Assembly: GCA_964567685.1 (NCBI GenBank)
Contig: CAZMNO010000009.1
Location: 27,366 to 91,365, forward strand
Reading direction: 5' to 3'
Origin: UBA5972 sp964567685
Lineage (GTDB): Bacteria; Pseudomonadota; Alphaproteobacteria; Rhodobacterales; Rhodobacteraceae
DNA: 64,000 nucleotides
Of this stretch, positions 17,865 to 25,980 are shown in pieces (position 1 is the stretch's first letter; each line of letters starts with the position of its first letter). The notes beneath the pieces were generated by a model, which made no database searches, was not told the DNA's origin, and saw only the letters and a program-made list of their open reading frames with translations. Position numbers and translations under genes: made by a program.

Positions 17865-18371
17865 TCAGTCGCGAATTTCATCGGGGTAAACGCCCCAAAG
17901 CTCGCTTTTCAAAGCCCAGCCCTTGTGGCGATCGGCCGTGATCCGGCACCAGTGGCGCAAACAATCCCCTAAAAACGCCACCACCCCTTGTTCCGCATAG
18001 GCGTTTGGCGCAGCGCTGATATCGGGACTTGCGCGCAACGCGGTATAATCTTTCTGTACGATGACCGTGCGTACGCCCGAGAGCAGCGAATAATGCATCC
18101 ACCCCCCGGCACCGTCGACATCCAGGACCCGCCGCCAGTTGCCATATTCGGCAACGATCTCAAGCGGCATGTCTTCGCGCTTGAACACCCAGTCAACGCG
18201 ATGCGTCAGCCCGGGCCCGCGCCTGACATTGCCCTTGTCGGCTTTCATCGACACAAATCTCGGCATCGGCAGATTGGTCACCGGGCCGCGCTGGGTTTCC
18301 CCCGCGGCAAATGCCATTGCTGGCAATATCGCAAGCGCAAGACAGGCCAACGCTACAGCACAAGTTCTCAT
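17865..18371 (-). CDS. Secreted bacterial SH3-domain protein
   Basis: A 168-residue protein with a signal peptide (1-22, ending MAFAAG) and two bacterial SH3-like repeats. The first is recognisable from MKADKGNVRRGPGLTHRVDW and WRRVLDVDGAGGWMH. The second follows RTVIVQKDYTALRASPD. Periplasmic proteins of this type are thought to bind peptidoglycan, but this one's role is unknown. It converges with the autotransporter and is divergent from the hydroxyacid dehydrogenase. Confidence 0.87.
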   Translation of the reverse strand: MRTCAVALACLALAILPAMAFAAGETQRGPVTNLPMPRFVSMKADKGNVRRGPGLTHRVDWVFKREDMPLEIVAEYGNWRRVLDVDGAGGWMHYSLLSGVRTVIVQKDYTALRASPDISAAPNAYAEQGVVAFLGDCLRHWCRITADRHKGWALKSELWGVYPDEIRD

Positions 18372-18492
18372 CAGGGACTGCCCGGTCCGATATGTCGCTC
18401 TTTTTCAGGGGTCTTTCGGCCAGTTTCGCCTTGCCCCTTTGCCCGGATTCTTGCCACTATGAGATTGGAAAATCCAGTGGGAGAAAGCAGTG

Positions 18493-19479
18493 ATGCCCGG
18501 AAGTAAACTGAGTGTTGTCGTTACGCGACGGTTGCCTCAGGCAGTTGAAACACGGCTGAAAGAGCTCTTTAATGTCGAGCTCAATGAAACCGACACCCCG
18601 TTTACAAGCGAGCAGCTGGCCGATGCGATTTCGCGTGCAGATGTTCTGGTACCGACGCTGAACGACACGATTGATGCGCGCATTCTGACCCATGCCGGTG
18701 AAAATATGCGGCTGATTGCCAATTACGGCTCAGGGTTTGATCATATCGACATCCAGACAGCGCGCCAGCGCGGCATTCTGGTTTCAAACACGCCCGGTGT
18801 TCTGACCGACGACACTGCCGATATGACGCTGGCCCTTATTCTGACGGTGATGCGCCGGTTCAAGGAAGGCTCGAACCTGATGCAATCCGGCGACTGGAAA
18901 GGCTGGTCGCCTTCTGCCCTTTTGGGTGCACGCCTTGGCGGCAAACGCCTTGGCATCCTGGGCATGGGGCGCATCGGCGGTGCTGTGGCGCGACGCGCCC
19001 GCCCCTTCGGCATGCAGATCCACTATCACAACCGCAAACGCCTGCATCCGGATATCGAGGGCGAGCTTGAGGCGACCTATTGGGAAAGCCTTGATCAGAT
19101 GCTGAGCCGTATCGATATCCTGTCGATCAACTGCCCGCATACGCCTTCAACCTTCCATCTGCTCAACGCGCGGCGGTTGCGGCTGCTCAAGCCCAGCGCC
19201 TTTGTGGTCAACACATCGCGCGGTGAGGTGATCGATGAAAACGCGTTTACCCGCATGCTGCGTGCCGGTGAACTGGCCGGGGCCGGGCTTGATGTCTTTG
19301 AGAAAGGCCACGAGATCAACCCGCGCCTGCGCGGCCTTGATAACGTGATGCTGCTGCCGCATATGGGCTCGGCCACCGAGGAGGGCCGCCTTGAGATGGG
19401 CGAAAAGGTCATCATCAACATCAAGACCTTCGCCGACGGCCACCGGCCGCCGGATCAGGTTGTTCCGGCGATGCTCTGA
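18493..19479 (+). CDS. D-isomer-specific 2-hydroxyacid dehydrogenase (glyoxylate/hydroxypyruvate reductase type)
   Basis: A 328-residue NAD(P)-dependent dehydrogenase. The nucleotide-binding motif is LGMGRIGGAVARRA near residue 154. The catalytic Arg is in VNTSRGEVIDE, the Glu follows in the next helix, and the His is in LLPHMGSAT. It reduces glyoxylate or hydroxypyruvate, or oxidises a D-2-hydroxyacid. The ATG at 18493 is used; the GTG just before it (18490) shares the same GGAGA SD and cannot be excluded. Confidence 0.9.
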   Translation: MPGSKLSVVVTRRLPQAVETRLKELFNVELNETDTPFTSEQLADAISRADVLVPTLNDTIDARILTHAGENMRLIANYGSGFDHIDIQTARQRGILVSNTPGVLTDDTADMTLALILTVMRRFKEGSNLMQSGDWKGWSPSALLGARLGGKRLGILGMGRIGGAVARRARPFGMQIHYHNRKRLHPDIEGELEATYWESLDQMLSRIDILSINCPHTPSTFHLLNARRLRLLKPSAFVVNTSRGEVIDENAFTRMLRAGELAGAGLDVFEKGHEINPRLRGLDNVMLLPHMGSATEEGRLEMGEKVIINIKTFADGHRPPDQVVPAML

Positions 19480-19498
19480 CACCCGCCGGCACCGCCGT

Positions 19499-19525
19499 TT
19501 CTTTTTGGCAAAAATACTCGCGGGG
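19499..19525 (-). repeat. Interspersed repeat (GCCTCCGGCGGG family), copy 3, partial
   Basis: On the minus strand it reads CGCGAGTATTTTTGCCAAAA, matching the second half of the family core (GAGTATTTTTGCCAA). The first half is diverged. It lies 20 bases past the stop of the hydroxyacid dehydrogenase gene. Confidence 0.5.
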
Positions 19526-19538
19526 GTGAGCGCAGCGA

Positions 19539-19555
19539 GGGGGCAGTAAGCCCCC
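19539..19555. terminator. GGGGGC/GCCCCC hairpin between convergent genes
   Basis: Six-base G/C arms with the loop AGTAA, between the convergent hydroxyacid dehydrogenase and DUF1761 genes. There is no T-run, so the terminator role is inferred from position and stem strength. Confidence 0.45.
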
Positions 19556-19568
19556 TGACCGACGCAAC

Positions 19569-19964
19569 CTACATCCCGCGAAAAATGCCCTGGGAAATCA
19601 CCATGACGACCAGACAGACGATCCAGTAACCGGCGTTGACGTTGCGCACCAGACTGTTTTGCTTGCCGAACATTCCGCCGGAATACCCCAGCACGGTAAA
19701 GGCGAGTGTTGCCAGAATAACCGTCAGCAGCGCGCTTGAAACGGCGGTGACGCCGACAAACCAGCTCATCAGGAACAGGCCGATAATCTGAGTCAGCATT
19801 GCCGCCATCGGCATTTCAGACGATGTGCCCAATTCGACCCCCAGCCCTTCAGCCCATTTCGTGCCGAAAACCCGCGGTGAATACCAGATCCAGCCGATCA
19901 AAAATGCCGCGATTGCCCCGACAATGACACCTGACCAGCTCACTCCATTTGTCAGTTCTTCCAT
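19569..19964 (-). CDS. DUF1761-family membrane protein
   Basis: A 131-residue protein with four predicted membrane helices. The family signature is at the N-terminus: a first helix AAFLIGWIWYSPRVFGTKW, with the WYSP..FG..W pattern of DUF1761. The function is unknown. It has an AT-rich upstream region (19965-20027) that can serve as its promoter, separating it from the MoeB-like gene upstream. Confidence 0.85.
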   Translation of the reverse strand: MEELTNGVSWSGVIVGAIAAFLIGWIWYSPRVFGTKWAEGLGVELGTSSEMPMAAMLTQIIGLFLMSWFVGVTAVSSALLTVILATLAFTVLGYSGGMFGKQNSLVRNVNAGYWIVCLVVMVISQGIFRGM

Positions 19965-20027
19965 GACGCCCTCCCTGTTTTTATTGATTCAGCGCCTTTA
20001 ATTAACATAAATGCTAAATAAATTCAA

Positions 20028-21056
20028 TTACCGGCAGACAGGGCAGTCCTGGCGTTTTTCAACCGCAAATTTGCGGCTTTCCCCGTATAGTGCATCATAA
20101 ATCAGCATTTCGCCTTTCAGCGCCTGCCCGGCACCGGTCAGGAATTTGATCGCCTCAACGGCCATCATCGACCCCAACACCCCCGGTAAAGCGCCCATCA
20201 CACCTGCTTCGGCGCAGCTGGGAGCCAGCCCGTCAGCCGGAGCCTGCGGGAAGACGCAGGCGTAACACGGCGTGCCATCCGCCGGATGGTAAAGGCTGAT
20301 CTGGCCTTCCCACTGGCTGATTGCGGCTGAGATCAGCGGCAGGCCGAGCGCCACGCAGGTTTCATTGACCAGATAGCGGGTGGTGAAATTGTCCGATCCA
20401 TCCAGAACCAGATCAAACCCATCGAACAATTCCTTTGCATTCTCCGCCGTCAAGCGGCGGTTAAAGGGCAGAACTTCCACATGTGGGTTGATCGCGTTCA
20501 GCCCGGTCTGCGCGCTGAAGACTTTTGGCATGCCGATCCGGTCTTCGCTGTGCAGCACTTGGCGCTGTAGATTGGAAAGGCTGACCTCGTCGTCATCAAC
20601 AACACCGATGGTTCCCACTCCGGCGGCGGCCAGATAAAATAGTGCAGGTGAGCCCAGCCCACCGGCCCCTATCACCAGAATACGGGCGGCTTTGAGCTTC
20701 TGCTGCCCGGCCCCGCCGATCTCGCGCAGTACGATATGGCGGGCGTAGCGCTCCAGCTCGGTTGCGGAAAACGGCCCCTCCTCCTCTGTCGCGACTGGCT
20801 GAGGTGCGCGGGCCTTCAGGCGTTTCAAAATCAGGAAGTATCCCCAGACCACTAGTCCTAACGCGGCCAGAATGGCCCAGGCTTTCAGCGACCCACCGGT
20901 GGCTTCGCGCAGGCCATGCCCCTGTGGCAATGCCAATTGAAAAACCAGAACCGCACCAAACAGAACACCAAGCAAAGCCCCTTTGGCCAAACGGGATGCC
21001 TCCATCAGATGACCGAGCAAAAGGATTCCGGCGGCGATGAGCAGAACCAGGAGCAT
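20028..21056 (-). CDS. Membrane-anchored HesA/MoeB/ThiF-family adenylyltransferase
   Basis: A 342-residue fusion. Residues 1-85 carry about three hydrophobic segments (LLVLLIAAGILLLGHL; ALLGVLFGAVLVFQLAL; AILAALGLVVWGYFLIL). Residues 95-342 are an E1-like domain that adenylates the C-terminus of MoaD/ThiS-type carrier proteins. The ATP motif is VIGAGGLGSPALFYL, followed by DDDEVSLSNLQRQ and by zinc Cys pairs CYAC and CPVC. A membrane anchor is unusual for MoeB. Its ATG overlaps the dut stop by one base, so it belongs to the coaBC-dut-moeB unit. Confidence 0.88.
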   Translation of the reverse strand: MLLVLLIAAGILLLGHLMEASRLAKGALLGVLFGAVLVFQLALPQGHGLREATGGSLKAWAILAALGLVVWGYFLILKRLKARAPQPVATEEEGPFSATELERYARHIVLREIGGAGQQKLKAARILVIGAGGLGSPALFYLAAAGVGTIGVVDDDEVSLSNLQRQVLHSEDRIGMPKVFSAQTGLNAINPHVEVLPFNRRLTAENAKELFDGFDLVLDGSDNFTTRYLVNETCVALGLPLISAAISQWEGQISLYHPADGTPCYACVFPQAPADGLAPSCAEAGVMGALPGVLGSMMAVEAIKFLTGAGQALKGEMLIYDALYGESRKFAVEKRQDCPVCR

Positions 21057-21526
21057 CAGCTGACTCCGGTGGAGCCGAACCCGCCCCCGCCTCGTGCACT
21101 GTCATCAAGGTTTTCGGCCAGGTCAAAACCTGCCTGCACGACCGGAGCAATCACCATCTGGGCGATCCGGTCACCATGGGAGACCGTGTAATCTTCCTGC
21201 CCGAGATTGATCAGAATGACCCCCAGCGGGCCGCGATAATCGCTGTCAATCGTGCCCGGCGCATTGGCCAGCGTGATGCCGGATTTGAGTGCCAGCCCCG
21301 AGCGCGGGCGGATCTGCGCTTCATAGCCCGGTGGAATGGCGATTCTCAGCCCTGTCGGCACCAGGCGGCGCTGCCCCGGAGACAGGGTAAGCCCTTGTTT
21401 TCGATCATCTATGTCCAGATTGGCGCGCAGATCGGCACCGGCGGCACCGGCGGTTTCGTAACCCGGTAAGGGAAGTGTCCGGTCTGCCTTTTCGCTATAG
21501 GCAAATTTGACGACAAGCCCGTTCAC
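21056..21526 (-). CDS. dut: dUTP diphosphatase
   Basis: A 156-residue trimeric dUTPase that makes dUMP and keeps uracil out of DNA. The five family motifs are visible, among them AGAAGADLRA, PRSGLALKSGI, GTIDSDYRGP, GDRIAQMVIAP and the C-terminal Gly-rich arm RGGGGFGSTG. It overlaps the coaBC stop by 4 bases; the coaBC-dut order is common in this family. Confidence 0.95.
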   Translation of the reverse strand: MNGLVVKFAYSEKADRTLPLPGYETAGAAGADLRANLDIDDRKQGLTLSPGQRRLVPTGLRIAIPPGYEAQIRPRSGLALKSGITLANAPGTIDSDYRGPLGVILINLGQEDYTVSHGDRIAQMVIAPVVQAGFDLAENLDDSARGGGGFGSTGVS

Positions 21527-22716
21527 AGCGCCTCGGCTATTTTGGCGGCAAGTTTTTGGGCGACCTGATCCTTTGCCATGCGGGGCCAGCTTTCTGCGCC
21601 GTCACCGGTGATCAGGGTGACGGCATTTTCCTGCCCGCCCATGATGCCTGTGCCGGGGCTGACATCGTTGGCCAATATCCAGTCACAGCCTTTGCGCTGC
21701 CGTTTGGCGGTTGCATTGTCGATCACATCGTCGGTTTCGGCGGCAAAGCCGACAACCAGCGCCGGCCGGCCCTTTTTCATGCCCGAAATCGCGGCCAGAA
21801 TGTCTTCATTCTCGGCAAATTCCAGGGCTGGCAGGCTGCCTTTGCCATCTTTCTTGATCTTGCTGTCAGAGGCCGAGGCGACGCGCCAATCGGCCACGGC
21901 GGCGGCGAAAACGACGGCATCGGCGGGCAGGTTGGCCTTGACCGCTATTGCCATCTCAGATGCCGTCTCGACCCTGAGTACCTTCACGCCCATTGGTGGT
22001 GGCGTCGCCGCTGGACCAGTCACGAATACAACCTCGGCCCCCAATGCGGCCAGCGCCCGGGCAATGGCGTTGCCTTGCGCGCCCGAGGACCGGTTGGCGA
22101 TATAGCGCACGGGATCAATCGGTTCATGCGTCGGCCCGGAGGTCACCAGCACGCGCTTTCCGGCCAAAGGGCCGCTGGCGAGTGCTTTTTCAATCTCTGT
22201 GACAATCTCCAGCGGCTCTGCCATCCGACCCAGGCCGAATTCGCCACAGGCCATATCGCCCTCGTTCGGTCCGGCGAAGAGCACGCCGTCGCTTTTCAAT
22301 ATCTCGACGTTGCGCCTAGTAGCCGGATGCGTCCACATCCTGACATTCATCGCCGGGGCGACAAGAATGCGCTTGTCGGTTGCCAGGAGAAGGGTCGAGG
22401 CCAGATCGTTTGCCAGCCCCTGCGCCATTTTTGCCATCAGATCAGCAGTGGCCGGGGCGACAACGATCAGGTCAGCGGCACGGGAAAGCTCGATATGCCC
22501 CATTTCCGCCTCGTCGGTCAGATCGAAAAGATCACGATAGACTTTCTCGCCTGCCAGTGCAGACGCGGAGAGGGGGGTGACAAACTCTTCACCGGCAGGG
22601 GTCAGGACCGGCACGACCGAAGCGCCGCGCTCGCGCAGGCGTCTGATCAGATCAAGCGCCTTGAACGCAGCGATGCCGCCACCGATCACCAGCAATATCC
22701 GCTTATCCGCCAGCAT
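21523..22716 (-). CDS. coaBC: Bifunctional phosphopantothenoylcysteine decarboxylase/synthase CoaBC
   Basis: A 397-residue coenzyme A biosynthesis enzyme. The N-terminal half is the FMN-dependent CoaC decarboxylase (IGGGIAAFKALDLIRRL; PAMNVRMWTHPAT; ACGEFGLGRMAEP). The C-terminal half is the CoaB synthase (VTSGPTHEPIDPVRYIANRS; AAAVADWRV; KIKKDG). It makes 4'-phosphopantetheine from phosphopantothenate and cysteine. It leads the coaBC-dut-moeB-like unit. Confidence 0.95.
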   Translation of the reverse strand: MLADKRILLVIGGGIAAFKALDLIRRLRERGASVVPVLTPAGEEFVTPLSASALAGEKVYRDLFDLTDEAEMGHIELSRAADLIVVAPATADLMAKMAQGLANDLASTLLLATDKRILVAPAMNVRMWTHPATRRNVEILKSDGVLFAGPNEGDMACGEFGLGRMAEPLEIVTEIEKALASGPLAGKRVLVTSGPTHEPIDPVRYIANRSSGAQGNAIARALAALGAEVVFVTGPAATPPPMGVKVLRVETASEMAIAVKANLPADAVVFAAAVADWRVASASDSKIKKDGKGSLPALEFAENEDILAAISGMKKGRPALVVGFAAETDDVIDNATAKRQRKGCDWILANDVSPGTGIMGGQENAVTLITGDGAESWPRMAKDQVAQKLAAKIAEAL

Positions 22717-22862
22717 GTTATCCCTTTCCGGCCTGATTGCCCCTGTCTACGCCGCAGGCCGCGCCATGGCAAGAAGGGGTGAGTTTGGCCGGACCGGAGG
22801 GAAGGCTGATAATTACGGACTATTCGGCAAATGACACACTTGAACTGCCTGCTACGAAACCA

Positions 22863-22921
22863 CGCGGGGGCGATGCTCGGCGGGCTGCGCCCTCCGCTCC
22901 GCGCAGGGCGTCTTTAAAGAA
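22863..22921. repeat. Second interspersed repeat type, copy 1
   Basis: GCGATGCTCGGCGGGCTGCG followed by CCCTCCGCTCCGCGCAGGG matches a copy at 36527-36583 (GCGATGCGCGGCGGGCTTGC, then GCCCTTGGTTCCGCGCGGG). It lies in the gap between the coaBC start and the ChaN gene end. Confidence 0.55.
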
Positions 22922-22953
22922 TGGTGGCACCGACTCAGATGCGCCCGTTGAAA

Positions 22954-23769
22954 TCAGTCGCTTTTCCTGAAAACCGCACAGGGGTCGTCTCGTTCATGTG
23001 CCTCGGTCAGCAGGTAGTAGTCAACGAGCGTGTTTTCATCGACATTGACTTCAAACTGCCCCAGCGAGATCACTGAAAGTCGGGGTGCCGCGCGGTGGAT
23101 AGAGGGCGGCACGCCCCAATTAATACGCGCATGACCATTGCCCGTGATGACAACAACCGGCCCATTGGTGAGGATGAATGCCCATATTGTTTCCTTTGCA
23201 ATTGTTGCATCTCGCAACCGTTGCGCTTCGACCATTCCTGACAAAAGTTCTTCTGGCAAGGCATCACAATGGGCCGCCATTTGAAAATCCTGACGCGCCG
23301 TCTGCTCTTCTGGAGGCAGGGGAATTTCCAGCCCATATGTGCCAGCCTCATCCCCGAAGACTGCCGCCGCACCCTCAGACACTGCTTTGCGCACTTCGCC
23401 GCGCGGCAGGTTTGCACCAAATATCGCGGCCTTGGGTGCAGCTTCCATAATCTGATAGTACATTGCAAAATCCGGCCAGCCGCTATTTGCCCAGTTCAAA
23501 ACCTTTTCAAGTGCTGCCTGATCGCCGCGCAGCTTAGGCGTGATGAGACCGCTCTGAGCTGGCGTCAGCATTTCGAATACCAGCGCTGTTGGCTGAATCT
23601 TCGCAACCAGTGCTGCCTGATTGGCGTGATGCTGGGGATTATCGTGAACCTCGCCCAGAATAACCACATCGGCCACTGGCAGGTCGCCGTCCAGCAAAAC
23701 CCCGGTCTGGTCTGCCCAGAGGGCAAATCCGTGCAAGCAAAGAAAACTCGTCAGAAGAAACCGTATCAT
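22954..23769 (-). CDS. ChaN-family (heme-binding / haem uptake-related) protein
   Basis: A 271-residue exported protein with a signal peptide (1-19, ending LWADQ). The ChaN domain is marked by VVILGEVHDNPQHHANQ near the N-terminus and GPVVVITGNGHARINWGVP near residue 200. No lipobox Cys is seen. Family members bind haem and are linked to iron handling. It is divergent from cobU. Confidence 0.85.
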   Translation of the reverse strand: MIRFLLTSFLCLHGFALWADQTGVLLDGDLPVADVVILGEVHDNPQHHANQAALVAKIQPTALVFEMLTPAQSGLITPKLRGDQAALEKVLNWANSGWPDFAMYYQIMEAAPKAAIFGANLPRGEVRKAVSEGAAAVFGDEAGTYGLEIPLPPEEQTARQDFQMAAHCDALPEELLSGMVEAQRLRDATIAKETIWAFILTNGPVVVITGNGHARINWGVPPSIHRAAPRLSVISLGQFEVNVDENTLVDYYLLTEAHERDDPCAVFRKSD

Positions 23770-23887
23770 CAGGCTTTTCTACAAGATTTCATCGGCCCTG
23801 AAATCAGGTTTTTACTTCATCGGGGCTTTTTCTTGGGTAAATGCACTGCTACCTGTCGGGAAACTTCGTTCCTTTTCAGGTGCTGTC

Positions 23888-24427
23888 TTGTCTGATTTTC
23901 CATCCCTCTCGCTGGTTATCGGTGGTGTGTCTTCCGGCAAAAGCCGCTGGGCTGAACAGCTGACCGAGACTGCCTTGCGCCCGAAAATCTATATCGCCAC
24001 GGCCGAGGCGCATGACGTGGAAATGTCGGCGAAAATCGCCCGGCATCAGGCGAGCCGGGGGGCGGATTGGCAAACAGTCGACGCTCCGCTGGCGCTGGCC
24101 GGGGCGCTGGCTGATTGCCCAAATGACGGGGTCATTCTGGTTGATTGCCTGACTATGTGGCTGTCAAATCACCTACTGGCCAGCAGCGATCTGGCTGATG
24201 AAACCTCCAGCCTTATCAGCCAGTTACAGAAGGTTTCAGCCCCCGCCATTTTGGTATCAGGCGAGGTTGGCGCCAGCGTTGTGCCGGAAAACGCACTGGC
24301 GCGGCAGTTTCAGGCGGAACTCGGGCGGCTCAATCAAAGCGTCGCCGGTGCGGCCGATCTTGTGGTGACGGTCATCGCCGGGTTGCCGATGGTTCTGAAA
24401 GGCACCCTGCCCGGAGGAATGGAATGA
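23888..24427 (+). CDS. cobU: Adenosylcobinamide kinase / cobinamide-phosphate guanylyltransferase
   Basis: A 179-residue bifunctional enzyme of the cobalamin nucleotide-loop pathway. The P-loop is IGGVSSGKSRWAE. The guanylylation His is in IARHQASRGADW, and the Walker B-like strand is VILVDCLTMWLSN. The start is a TTG at 23888, as no ATG or in-frame GTG is available. It overlaps the next gene by 4 bases (ATGA). No cobalamin riboswitch is visible upstream. Confidence 0.92.
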   Translation: MSDFPSLSLVIGGVSSGKSRWAEQLTETALRPKIYIATAEAHDVEMSAKIARHQASRGADWQTVDAPLALAGALADCPNDGVILVDCLTMWLSNHLLASSDLADETSSLISQLQKVSAPAILVSGEVGASVVPENALARQFQAELGRLNQSVAGAADLVVTVIAGLPMVLKGTLPGGME

Positions 24428-25002
24428 CGACCTGGTGGTGGGTGCGGCATGGGCCGACGCATGCCAAGGGGCTGGTTGGCTGGACCGATCTTCCGGCTGA
24501 TTTGTCAGACGAGGCCGGCCTTGAACGGCTGAGCGCCCATCTGCCCGAAGAGGCGCTGATCGTATCTTCCGATCTCAGCAGGTCGGTGGCCACTGCGGAC
24601 GCCATTCAGGGCACGCGCCAGCGGCTGGCGCATGCAAGTGACATCCGCGAAATCAACTTCGGTAAATGGGAGGCGAAAACCTTTGGCGAAGTCTCTCGCT
24701 CGCACCCGGAAACCTCGCGTGCCTATTGGAGCGACCCCGGAGACGTTGCCCCGCCGAAGGGGGAAAGCTGGAACAGCGTCAGAACCCGCGTTAGCGGATT
24801 TGTTGAGCGGATGAACGCGCTCCATCAGGGCAGGCATATCATAGCGGTTGCGCATTTCGCGGTGATCCTGACGCAGTTGCAGCAAGCTGGTGGGCTGAGC
24901 GCCAGATCGGCACTGTCGTTCAAGATCGACAACCTTTCGGTGACGCGGCTTGAATTCCTTGACCCTGACTGGCGGGTGCTGGGGGTCAATCACCTGCCGT
25001 GA
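24424..25002 (+). CDS. Histidine phosphatase, probable CobC-type alpha-ribazole phosphatase
   Basis: A 192-residue histidine phosphatase with the phospho-acceptor motif VRHGPTHAKG at residues 7-16 and the second His in IAVAHFAVIL. Its overlap with cobU suggests it is the alpha-ribazole-5'-phosphate phosphatase (CobC) of cobalamin assembly, although it could be a general phosphoglycerate-mutase-like phosphatase. Confidence 0.82.
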   Translation: MTTWWWVRHGPTHAKGLVGWTDLPADLSDEAGLERLSAHLPEEALIVSSDLSRSVATADAIQGTRQRLAHASDIREINFGKWEAKTFGEVSRSHPETSRAYWSDPGDVAPPKGESWNSVRTRVSGFVERMNALHQGRHIIAVAHFAVILTQLQQAGGLSARSALSFKIDNLSVTRLEFLDPDWRVLGVNHLP

Positions 25003-25060
25003 TGAGGGTCATCACCAAAGAAATCTGGTCAGGTGGGTGGAGTTTTACTAGCATCGCTCC

Positions 25061-25933
25061 ATGACATATCAGCTTGCTATCGGTGATCGCACCTATTCCA
25101 GCTGGTCGCTGCGCGGCTGGCTTTTGTTTGACACATTCGACCTGCCGGTCAGGGTTCACTCCGCGCGCATGTATACGCCGGAATTTGACCAGTTGCTGGC
25201 GGATTTTGCCCCGGCTCGGCTGGTACCGGCGATGAAGATGCCCGCGGGCGACGTGATTTATGACACACTGGCCATGGCGGAGGCGCTGGCAGAGGCGCAT
25301 CCTGACAAGCCCTTTTGGCCTGATGAAGCACCCGCGCGTGCACTCGCACGCTCGATCACGGCCGAAATGCACTCTGGTTTCAGTGCCTTACGCGATGCCT
25401 GCACAATGAACCTGCGCTGTGCATTCGAGGGCTTCAGCCCGCATGACGACGTGCTGGCGGACCTTGCCCGGATTGATCAGTTATGGACATTGGCGCGGGA
25501 ACGCTTTGGCCAATCGGGTCCCTGGCTTTTCGGCGACTGGTCCGTGGCCGATGTGTTTTACGGCCCCGTGGCGACAAGAATCGCAACCTATGGCCTGCCG
25601 GTCGGCACTTTGGCGCAGGACTATGTTGTGGCGCATCTGGCGCACCCCTCATTCCGCCGCTGGCGCGCCATGGGCATCGCGCAGAACTACATTCAGCCGG
25701 GCTATGATCTGGACCTGCCCGAGGCGGACTGGCCCGGCCCGCCGCGGTTGGCAGCGAAACCTGTGGCGGAGGGCGTGGCGGAAAACGACACCTGCCCTTA
25801 TTCCGGTGATCCAGTGACCGATCTGATGATGGCGGAAGGGCGGATTTTTGGCTTTTGCAATCCGTTTTGCCGCGACAAGACCGTGGCGGATGCGCTCGCC
25901 TGGCCTGCTTTCGTTAAGATTTACCAAAAATAA
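25061..25933 (+). CDS. Glutathione S-transferase with cysteine-containing C-terminal extension
   Basis: A 290-residue protein. Residues 1-80 form the thioredoxin-like GST domain, with DRTYSSWSLRGWL as the glutathione-binding start. Residues 85-225 are the helical domain. The last 55 residues are an extra tail with NDTCPYSGDPV and GRIFGFCNPFCRDK, whose Cys spacing recalls a small metal site. The GST length is otherwise normal. The substrate is unknown. Confidence 0.85.
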   Translation: MTYQLAIGDRTYSSWSLRGWLLFDTFDLPVRVHSARMYTPEFDQLLADFAPARLVPAMKMPAGDVIYDTLAMAEALAEAHPDKPFWPDEAPARALARSITAEMHSGFSALRDACTMNLRCAFEGFSPHDDVLADLARIDQLWTLARERFGQSGPWLFGDWSVADVFYGPVATRIATYGLPVGTLAQDYVVAHLAHPSFRRWRAMGIAQNYIQPGYDLDLPEADWPGPPRLAAKPVAEGVAENDTCPYSGDPVTDLMMAEGRIFGFCNPFCRDKTVADALAWPAFVKIYQK

Positions 25934-25980
25934 ACCATGTCCGATTAACCCTTTTCTCATCTCCAAGGGGAAAGGGTCAG

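Noticed and set aside
21556..22782. Long open frame (408 codons) on the plus strand
   Set aside because: It is antisense to coaBC, whose motifs are complete; composition is rich in Arg/Gly/His as in shadow frames.
23770..23887. Cobalamin riboswitch before cobU
   Set aside because: No B12-box-like sequence and too little room between the divergent genes.
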